This document shows, piece by piece, positions 11,501-19,956 of a stretch of DNA of 64,000 bases. A program made the translations under genes and the position numbers. Below the pieces are notes generated by a model that was not told where the DNA came from, searched no databases, and saw only the letters and a list, made by a program, of their open reading frames with translations. Each line of letters opens with the position of its first letter. Within the stretch, counting starts at the first letter, position 1. Source of the stretch: Pisolithus tinctorius (taxonomy: Eukaryota > Basidiomycota > Agaricomycetes > Boletales > Pisolithaceae); contig JANFAH010000030.1 in NCBI GenBank assembly GCA_024663395.1, positions 372,001 through 436,000 on the forward strand, in the 5' to 3' direction.

Positions 11501-14500
11501 TGGTGGAAGTATTCTGACCATGTTCACTCCTGTGCTTTTGCACTTGGATTCATAGGAAGTGAGTGGAGTCATGGCAGGTGGTGGAAGCATTCTGACCATG
11601 TTCACTGCCACCCTTTTGGACTTGCATTCATAGGAAGTGAGTGGAGTCATGGCAGGTGGTGGAAGGATTCTCACCATGTTCACTCCCACCCTTTTGCACT
11701 TGCATTCATAGATGGTGAGTGGAGTCATGGCAGGTGGTGGAAGGATTCTCACCATGTTCACTCCTACCCTTTTGGACTTGCATTCATAGCAAGTGAGTGG
11801 AGTCTTGGCAAGTGGTGGAAGCATTCTGACCATGTTCACTCCCACCCTTTTGGACTTGCATTCATAGAGTGTGAGTGGAGTCATGGCTGTTGGTGGAAGC
11901 ATTCTGACCATGATCACTCCCACCCTTTTGGCCTTGCATTCACAGTTGGTGAGTGGAGACATGGCAGGTGGTGGAAGCATTCTGACCATGTTCACTCCCA
12001 CCCTTATGGACTTGCATTCATAGGCAGTGAGTGGAGTCATGGCAGGTGGTGGAAGCAATCTGACCATGTTCACTCCCACCCTTTTGGACTTGCATTCATA
12101 GATAGTGAGTGGAGTCATTGCAGGTGGTGGTAGCATTCTGACCATATTCACTCCCACCCTTTTGGACTTGCATTCATAGGAAGTGAGTGGGGTCATGGCA
12201 GGTGGTGGAAGTATTCTCACCATGATCACTCCCACCCTTTTGGACTTGCATTTGTAGTTGGTGAGTGGAGTCATGGCAGGTGGTGGAAGAAATCTGACCA
12301 TGTTCACTCCCACATTTTTGAACTCACATTCATAGGAAGTGAGTGGAGTCATGGCAGGTGGTGGAAGCATTCTGACCATGTTCACTCCCACCGTTTTGGC
12401 CTTGCATTCATAGAGTGTGAGTTGAGTCATGTCAGGTGGTGGAAGCATTCTGACCATGTTCACTCCCACCCTTTTGGACTTGGATTCATAGGGAGTGAGT
12501 GGCATCATGGCAGGTGGTGGAAGCATTCTGACCATGTTCACTCCCACCCTTTTGCACTTGCATTCATAGTTGGTGAGTGGAGTCATGGCAGGTGATGGAA
12601 GCATACTTACCATGTTCTCTCCCACCCTTTTGGTCTTGGACTCATAGGGAGTCAGTGCAGTCATGGCAGGTGGTGGAAGCATTCTGACCATGTTCCCTCC
12701 CGCCCTTTTGGACTTGCATTCATAGAAAGTGAGTGGAGTCATTGCAGGTGGTGGAAGCATTCTGACCATGTTCATTCCCACCCTTTTGGACTTGCATTCA
12801 TAGTTGGTGAGTGGGGTCATGGCAGGTGGTGGAAGCATTCTGACCATGTTCACTCCCACCCTTTTGGACTTGCATTCATAGCAAGTGAGTGGAGTCATGG
12901 CAGGTGGTGGCAGCATTCTGACCATGTTCACTCCCACCCTTGTGCCCTTGGATTCATAGGAAGTAAGTGGAGTCATGGCAGGTGGTCAAAGCATTCTGAC
13001 CATGTTCACTTCCAACCTTTTGGACTTGCATTCATAGCAAGTGAGTGAAGTCATGGCAGGTGGTGGAAGCATTCTGACCATGTTCACTGCCACCCTTTTG
13101 GACTTGCATTCATAGGAAGTGAGTGGAGTCATGGCCAGTGGTGGAAGCATTCTGACCATGTTCCCTCCCACCCTTTTGGCCTTGCATTCATAGAATGTGA
13201 GTGCAATCATTGCAGGTGGTGGAAGCATTCTGACCATGATCACTCCCAACCTTTTGGCCTTGCATTCATAGTTAGTGAGTGGGGTCATGGCAGGTGATGG
13301 AAGCATTCTGACCATGTTCACTCCCACCCTTTTGAACTTGCATTCATAGAAAGTGAGTGGAGTCATGGCAGGCAGTTGAAGCATTCTGAATGTATTCACT
13401 CCCATTCTTTTGCACTTGCATTTATAGAAAGTGAGTGGAGTCATGGCAGGTAGTGGAAGCATTCTGACCATGTTCACTGTCATGCTTTTGGCCCTGCATT
13501 CACAGTTGGTGAGTGGAATCATAGCAGGTGGTGGAAGCATTCTCACCATGTTGACTTCCACTGTTTTGGCCTTGGATTCATAGCATGTGAGTGTGCTCAT
13601 GGCTGCTCATGACAGCAATCTCATCATGGTTACTGCCAATATGACATTGGGTTTTTAGTTTGTGAGCCCAGTTATAGCAGACTTTAGCTAGATGTCTGCT
13701 TACTATTCCCCTTTTAAAATAATGCATTTCTGGTCATAGAATGTGAGTCTCATCCAAGATTATTGAACAGGTTGTTGATGCTATATAGATGGTGAATTTC
13801 ATCATTGTATTTATGAAATATTCATATTTTACAATTTTTCAGGATGTAGGTGCACATTTTCATGGAGGTCGAATTTGACCCTTATCTCCCTATTTGCATC
13901 TATCAGCCTGTTAGTCATCATCATTCACAATTATTTCCCATGCTAATATACCTTGTCCAGAATGTGTGCATTTTTTTGGAATTCATATTATGATTTACTG
14001 ATAATGTTTGTAGTTGGTTTGTGGCCCCATTCCTTATTGACATTATTTGATATGGTCCCATGACATATTGCTCAGGTGGTCAGTTTTGCCTCCCTTATTC
14101 TGCCATGAATGGATGACTTGATTTGACAACATCATAGCCTACTATTAAGACTCATTCCTTCTCTAATGTCCAAATGCCTCCCTTGGCCAAATCACCACAG
14201 CCTTCAATGCAACTTGTTGCAGAACATGGCATTGGTAATTGATATCCTGTCATGATTTCACACCCATAACCCACAATTGCAGGTTCTCTTCTTGTGTTTG
14301 AATATTTATACTTCTGGTTGCAGTCCAACAAATGCAATAGTGATTGGCAGACAGGCCTTAAATTGGCTGTCACAACATATCAAACATCAGGTGTTCAAGC
14401 TAATGTTGCCAAACTTGTCACAGCAGCATTTCAGCAACATGGTGAAGATGTGGAGGCTTTATCTCCCATCCTTGTAGGTATTGCAAAGGAGAATCAGATG

Positions 14501-14527
14501 TGTATGATACTATTTTCTCAACACTAA
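5567..14527 (+). CDS. P-loop GTPase with an array of one-codon micro-exons (about 97 exons, 616 aa predicted)
   Basis: Conventional exons: 5567-5849, 5903-6028, 6082-6263, 6320-6352, 6409-6581, 6640-6722, 6781-6984, 7038-7179, 7225-7309. They end in phase 0 after 437 codons. Then come a short exon 7354-7359 (or 7357-7359), 84 exons of 3 nt (7424-14016), a further 3-nt exon at 14076-14078, 14201-14234, and 14283-14527 (stop TAA 14525-14527). Total 1,851 nt, divisible by three, with no internal stop. Residues 1-136 are Pro/Ala-rich. The G domain has Walker A GRANAGKT (168-175), G3 HDSRG (about 229-233) and G4 TKTD (301-304). The following part (CTPLLTC...SSQQSNLGLCLEFAITK...WFPY) matches the Agaricomycete GTPase family I know. 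The triplets add a Glu/Leu-rich coiled-coil-like stretch (about 439-524), followed by a helical C-terminus (LKLAVTTYQTSGVQANVAKL). It probably acts as a cytosolic GTP-binding switch; partners are unknown. The G-domain exons are secure. The micro-exon chain is inferred from sequence only. Confidence 0.75.
7310..7423 (+). other. Lead-in introns of the micro-exon array
   Basis: After the exon ending WFPY (7309) a GTAAGA donor follows. The sequence CAG|CAGGCA|GTGTGT at 7351-7365 offers a 6-nt exon (Gln-Ala), or a 3-nt exon GCA if CAGCAG is the acceptor. The next intron (7360-7423) ends GGATTCATAG like the array introns but is otherwise unrelated to them. This is the diverged upstream edge of the array. 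Confidence 0.45.
7427..13658 (+). repeat. Tandem array of 78-bp units: a 75-nt near-identical intron plus a 3-nt exon, about 80 copies
   Basis: The unit starts GTGAGTGGAGTCATGG, has an internal TTCTGACC or TTCTCACC (CTNAY, branch-point-like) about 37 nt before the end, a pyrimidine run, and ends TTGCATTCATAG. A variable triplet follows each unit. Triplet n starts at 7424+78(n-1) for n=1-34; at 10075 (35) and 10153 (36); at 10230+78(n-37) for n=37-80. Then it starts at 13659, 13740, 13843 and 14014 in diverged introns. AG precedes and GT follows every triplet. The base before AG is T, C or once A, never G. Donor variants are all tolerated forms (GTAAGT, GTGGGT, GTGTGT, GTTAGT, GTCAGT). The two 1-bp deletions (about 10,064 and 10,211) lie inside introns. 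CpG is almost absent. A simple minisatellite would not concentrate its variation in one 3-nt window. Confidence 0.9.
13587..14282 (+). other. Diverged downstream introns and micro-exons of the GTPase gene
   Basis: Beyond unit 80 the introns lose similarity to the consensus, yet 3-nt windows between AG and GT continue. They are TTT 13659-13661 (TTTTTAG / GTGAGC), AAT 13740-13742 (GTCATAG / GTGAGT), GAT 13843-13845 (TTTTCAG / GTAGGT), TTG 14014-14016 (TTTGTAG / GTTTGT) and GTG 14076-14078 (GCTCAG / GTCAGT). The 34-nt exon 14201-14234 follows CACCACAG and is in phase 0 with them. The intron 14235-14282 joins it to the last exon in frame. Confidence 0.6.
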
Positions 14528-15858
14528 TCAACCCCTTTCTCACCTGTGCTTGGACCAGCAAAGTTTCAATAGTTGGGGATATATTTCAAGTGGTTACTGA
14601 AGTCACTGTGAGTCCCCTCCACTTCCCATTAGTGTGGCATATGAAGAATGAAGAAATTATTTTCAGCCCACTAGTGCTTGTGTCATTTTGAATCCTTCCA
14701 TGTGGAGGGAAACTTCCAAAACATGTAGTTGGCTGTCCTCCCTGTAACATATGCTATTGACCTTCAAATTGACAATCCCCACATTTTCCACACCAGGAAA
14801 TACTGATGAGATGTGATGGTTCCATATAAATTGAATCAAACATATATCCTATGCCTCATCACTTGGCTACCCAGAGTTTGGCCTTACTTATGTTCTATGC
14901 CATTCTTTTTTGTTTTTATGACCCATGTCCAAGTGCAATTCATCCCCTACACAAGTGACCCAGTAGCTAAAACCTTTCCCACCTAACCAGCCCTTTGCTG
15001 AACCTACCACCTGCATTGTGTCATGATAACTGCCCTATAACTTAAAGGCCTTACCTCCTAGTACATTAGCACACCACACAGCATCACATGCACAAGGCAT
15101 GTCAGCAATGTGAAGTGTACCTCAATGTACCTGAAATCTCATGAATGACATCTCTGAGGTGATATTGCCAGAATCTGTTAAGTCTGGGTCTAATCACACA
15201 CTACTCTGACAAGAATAGAGTCAAGGGGAAGTGGTTGAATGAAGGCTGCCTGGGTCCAATATTTATCAGAGGTGCAAGGGGCCATGTTCCAGGATGCATA
15301 GCCATCCTGGTCTGTCACAGCAAGCATTTTACAATTTTCTTTGCACAAACATGTGAAAAAAATTCTTTTAAAGATACTCTATTTTATCACATGCTCTCTG
15401 CTTAAACAAGTGGAAATAATCTTATGTATTGAATGGCTTTTCTGACAGAAAACATGGCACAGTAGATTTCCAATGTTTTGCTGGTGAAAAACAATTACTA
15501 TGACCCACCACCAAAAACCAAAAGCAATCATCAAAAAAATATTAGTACTGTTTTCTACATGTTATGTAATTGATTAATCAAATGTTGTACCATGAAATAA
15601 TTTAAACACACTGGTCATTAGAGAACATGTGATGTTACATAGAATATCACAAGTAAATGATAAATGTGTTGTATGTGACAATACTAATAAACTTTAACCA
15701 AGTCTTTCAATGTTGACCCACAAAACATCAGATTATTGGCTCAATGTTTACTTCATAAACATGACATTTGAAACAATATTTGTTATGTGCAAAAACATGC
15801 TACTGAGATTCCATATTAACATGCTAAATATTTTCAATCAAATCACACTGTTTTGTCT
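14528..15858. other. CpG-poor non-coding DNA
   Basis: No gene is recognised. The DNA is AT-rich with almost no CpG. A stretch near 15,322-15,370 (GCAAGCATTTTACAATTTTC...) resembles the terminus of the MITE at 32.8 kb, but no matching inverted end was found, so it is at most a fragment. Confidence 0.5.
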
Positions 15859-16440
15859 CCCAGAGAACATGATAAATAAAGAGTGTATTATGGTGCCCTG
15901 TTGTACCACAGAACATGATAAGTGGCATCTGTAACCATCAATGCTATCACTGCTTGTCCTTGCTCAACCACCCCATCACATGCTGTCACATGATCTTATA
16001 TCATGGAATAAACCTCAGTCAGTCATGATATGTGCCACCTGACTTTTTATACTTGAGTATTCTGTGTCCTTTGTTGTTTTTTCTTGCAACAACACATTGA
16101 TGACACACATTATAATGTTCTGTGGTAGAACAGGATAGTCCAAAATCCATGGTTTCCCTGACTGACTAGAGAAAGAGTAGCCTCTGATAGCACCCCCACC
16201 ACTCATGAATGTCCCCAGTCCACTTTTGAAAGTGAAAGAGCACAAGGCAGTTCATGCAAGAAATGGGAAATTCAGCACTGTATTTGCAGTAGGCAGCAGT
16301 CTGACAGTAACTGAACAGCTCAGAACCTTCACAACACCTCTACATATAACATGCTTACTTCACAGTTTATAATGCTCCATGGTGGAACAGGATATTGATA
16401 TTTTATTACACTATTTATTTATCATGTTCTGTGGTACAGT
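15859..16440. repeat. Cluster of short inverted and direct repeats around a TACCACAGAACAT core
   Basis: Related sequences occur at about 15,859-15,890 (AGAACATGATAAATAAA), 15,902-15,921 (TGTACCACAGAACATGATAA), and in inverted form at about 16,108-16,131, 16,368-16,392 and 16,419-16,438. The copy at 15,902 is a perfect 20-bp inverted match to that at 16,419. They look like ends of small, partly nested MITE-like insertions. Confidence 0.45.
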
Positions 16441-17502
16441 TGTGGACAGACAAACATGATGATTTTGATTCTGGATTCCCCTGACTTTTTTGGGGAAAAC
16501 TAACACTTGAATCAGATGCTATGGGTGAAAATACATCAAAAAACAGTGGTCCAAAGTTTTTCCCATGACTTTTTAGGGTGGCCAAAATTTTGGTTAGATT
16601 GAATGTGGTACTTAGGGTGTGGTAACATGTTATTGACCCTATATAAGGTAGGATTAAGAACCACTTCAATGAACATTATGGCTTTTTGTGAGAGCTGATG
16701 GACATCAGGACCCTTCTTGTATTCCTTGGGGTATCTGAGTGACTGCTTTCATTGGGCAGCACACTTTGCTTCTCTCAGAGGTAACCAAGTCTCACCAAGA
16801 GGGTCACCACCAGCACTAATGGCAAGGTTGACCAACTGAGCACAGAGATCAGCCTCACCAACACCCATGACTTGGAATGTGGCATCATCATGTTCAGGTT
16901 CATCCTCTGACTCACTCTCACTGGCTGTGAACTTCAAACTGTCAAGTACATTGGTGCATTTCCACTCCAGTTCTTCATCTTCTGCCTCAGGGCTGGGAGC
17001 ATGAGATCATGTCCTCATGCATTTGCTTGTGTGCTGATCCTTGTCAGATTTGGGTGTATCAGGGAATGATACATTGCCTGTTTCAACAACAGCTGAGCTC
17101 TGGTTATGCAAACCAGCCATGTTGCATGTTACAGTGGGTTTTCAAGAGCAGCCACAGGGCATTCCTGTGTCTAAGAGCAATTCACATGACCACAAACCTC
17201 AGACTTGCTCCATTTTTTCTGCTCCTCACTAGCATGACAGCTGTACCCTGACATTGAAATCATACTGTACTAGGCTAATGCTACTTATTCCGCTTTTTCC
17301 AGGATTTTTACAAATTCTTTTGGGGGCTGGCCACATTTTTGGGTCAAAATTTCAAAAACTTAGTATAACAAAAATTGGCTCATGCAGATTGCATTGTTAT
17401 GTCCTAAATATGCCTAGTATACATTTGTAACACCCCTGGAATGTTGTGCCATATTGGAATAATTCAACGAGTAAAATTGTCATGTTTGTCTGTCCACAAC
17501 TG
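16437..17502. mobile_element. 1.07-kb terminal-inverted-repeat element, non-autonomous
   Basis: The left end CAGTTGTGGACAGACAAACA (16437 onward, 23 bp including TGA) has its exact reverse complement ending at 17502 (CTGTCCACAACTG). Inside, the minus strand around 16,990-16,749 stays open with an acidic peptide (SESESEDEPEHDDATFQVMG, then AQLVNLAISAGGDPLG). I do not recognise it. No transposase is visible. No convincing target-site duplication was found. Confidence 0.55.
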
Positions 17503-18395
17503 TCAAACAGGATATTTTGTGCATGACAGACCCACCATGGTCCTCATTGGAAGAACTGGATGAGTCATTTTATCAGTGATACATTGTACTGTTTTATGTG
17601 TTTCATCTTTTAATTTAGGATATAATTGTGGAATCTGTAGATAGACATCAGTATGCTGACAAGCTACTGAGGGACTAAGTGCACAGCAGAGCAGAACAGC
17701 AAGAGGCCTGATGATGCAGCTAGGGCAGAGATGCTGAAAGATCAGAAAAACAAGTCAAGCACACTAGAAGGGAGTGGTCAGCTTGTCACCTATGAAACAA
17801 TGTCAAAGAGAGACAAACTTGGATTTGTGCACAAGGCAGTCATGCCCACAAATGAACCTAAACAGCTCAGAACCTTCACAACATGAACCTTGACCCAAAA
17901 GCTTTGGTGCATCAACTGCATGTCTTCAGGGGATCACTGGAAGTAGTTTTGGCACAAATCCTGCATGTGGGTCTTGTCCTGGTGTCTCATGCACTCGATT
18001 CATCAAAGGTACTATTTGTCATGCTCCATCTTGAACATATTTCACCTGTTCATCCACATAGTATTCTCTGCTGTATCCATCCATAGCCATAGCCCTATAT
18101 TGCACATCTGAGTTTCTCACATAGTAGTTCATTTCAGCACTTAATGGAAAAACTGTTCTTCAATGTGTCATGTGCTCTCAAGCTTCTTCCTGATGAGATT
18201 GCTAGAAATGGTTAGTAAGGACTTCTTCAGGAAGACAAAAGCCCCTTGTGGTGGGCTCCAGATGAAGAGAATTGATTTTTAGTAACATAGAAAAATTAGT
18301 TAGATAGGGTGAGTGCAGTCTTGACCCCAAAGGGGCTTTGTCCTGAAGAATTTGGGTGAAATAAGGGAAGACAAAACAACCCTAATACTTGGCTC
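17503..18395 (+). other. CpG-poor DNA with a short coding-like remnant
   Basis: From about 17,690 to 17,885 one plus-strand frame is open and reads a hydrophilic peptide (RPDDAARAEMLKDQKNK, later TYETMSKRDKLGFVHK). It is unrecognised and has no flanking exons I can define. The phrase AACAGCTCAGAACCTTCACA at about 17,859 is repeated at about 16,316. Confidence 0.3.
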
Positions 18396-18399
18396 TTGG

Positions 18400-19470
18400 T
18401 GCACTCCTGTTCCTGTTTGATCTTCAAATCCTTGCCTTGTGTGAGTCTATATTCTATACTTCTCCTCCCTTGTACATGTGTGAACTTGACAGAAAAGTCT
18501 ACAGTACTAGAACCTGTGAAAGCCCATAATCTCCTGGCCAAGTAAGATGCAAGCATGGCAATAGAAAGCAAGGTTAGTGCTGATGCAGGCAGCACTTCCC
18601 AAGTTCTCAAGGACATATAGCACAAAACACCAAAAAAAGAACATGCCCCCTCATTTTTAGCCCTCCTAGAACACTGATCTCCTTTCCCTTCCCTCCAGAC
18701 CCCAGAAACTGAATTACCATAGGTGAAGACTTTGTCTTCCCTACACTGCCTGTCTTGATAGATATGAGGATACATTTCACATCCATGTCATTCCTAATGT
18801 ATTCCAAGTTCTGCTCATGTTCAGATGGACTCATAGATCCATCATCTAAATAATATGTCAGCAAGTTTGAAGATAGTCAGAAGGTCTCACACTCACAGTG
18901 AGTAAGTATGAAGCCTTTTGGCACTGAGGAACTTTTGTACCAAATCCAGCAAGGATGTGAAGTACAAGAATATGATTATTTTTCCTTGGCCTGCTGAATC
19001 AGCATTGATTTTGAGAAGGTTGACAAGCTGTCTCATCTTCACTGACAGGGCCAGAACATTGCATATCCCAGACACAGATTTATGACTAGAAAATTTCACT
19101 GGCTTCATGCACTGGAAAACCTCACTGTGGGGTTTGGTCAAGCCCATCACTAGTTGTACAACAGAAGGTACATCCTTATGTCCAGTTGTTGTCATCATTA
19201 GCTTCCAGATGAAGTCTAGTCAAGAGATCAATTCTCCAATGCACTGACTTAGTCTGCCCAATGAATCAGAAGACAATGATGCAGAGACATTTTCATTGAC
19301 AACACCACCACAAAACACAAGTGTTGGGTGATCACAAGCTATGGAGCAGGCAAAATTAATCCTTAACAGCATAGCAGAGAACCAAGTTGCTCACCTTGAC
19401 AGAGGCAAAGAAGCATCTCCAAAACACAAGCAAAATGAGTCTTCACTATGTCCTGCTTTACCCATTCCTT
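18400..19470 (-). pseudogene. SNF2-family helicase, C-terminal helicase half, decayed
   Basis: The minus strand carries, in order, ACDHPTLVF (about 19,350), SVKMRQLVNLLKINADS and IIFLYFTSLLDLVQKFLS (19,060-18,910), LDDGSMSPSEHEQNLEYI with CILISIKTGSVG (18,850-18,740, motif V region), and IEYRLTQGKDLKIK (about 18,450). This is the order in Rad5/Rad16-like SNF2 ATPases, which remodel or translocate on chromatin. The segment with motif VI (the arginine-finger region) is not readable, frames change several times, and CpG is depleted. I take it as a pseudogene fragment. Confidence 0.75.
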
Positions 19471-19956
19471 GACCTTGGACCTGAGGTGCCCCTCAAGGGT
19501 ATGGTATAGTCCTCATTCATCTTCATTGAACTGGTATCAAACCACATGGGCATGATGGCCAGGGAATTGCAGTGCATTGATTTGAACAATGTCTTTCCAG
19601 TGTAGGGAGCTATATACTCCCTGAGGCTGAAACAGGATACTGTCAGTAAATTCCACTGCCTCTGTGACAAGCCCCTATCACTCTGTGCCTTCAGAATTCT
19701 TTCCACTTGCTGCCTCATGTTCCATCCTACCCCCTTTCAGCTTCAGAGTTTCTCTAGTCATCAATGAGCTGATCTGAAAAATTCCACATTCACCCAGAGT
19801 CATCAATAGGCTCTGCCCAGCCACATCACCAGTCATCTGTGCCAGTTCATCACTAAAAAAATTCCAGTTGCCCCTGTCACCCCAAATTCCACAATCTGAC
19901 TCCTTGAACCCATATGCTTTTACCTTCTGCACTGCTGCTGTCCTGCCACCCCCCAC
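19471..19956 (-). pseudogene. Coding remnant, unrecognised
   Basis: Two minus-strand frames read coherent peptides: ESDCGIWGDRGNWNFFSDEL with GECGIFQISSLMTRETL (19,900-19,740), then ALAIMPMWFDTSSMKMNED (about 19,560). The codon use looks protein-coding. It lies immediately upstream of the SNF2 remnant on the same strand but shows no helicase motif. It could be part of that gene or a separate inserted ORF. Confidence 0.4.

Noticed and set aside
7424..13586. CRISPR-like array (repeat plus variable part)
   Set aside because: The variable part is 3 nt, the setting is a eukaryotic gene, and the junctions are splice sites.
6994..13600. Giant minus-strand ORFs (1,024, 925 and 204 codons) as a real 26-residue repeat protein
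   Set aside because: They exist only because the unit length is divisible by 3. They are broken by 1-bp deletions and a stop, run antisense through GTPase exons, and contain no initiation context or domain. The plus-strand splice reading explains the position, width and content of the variable triplets better.
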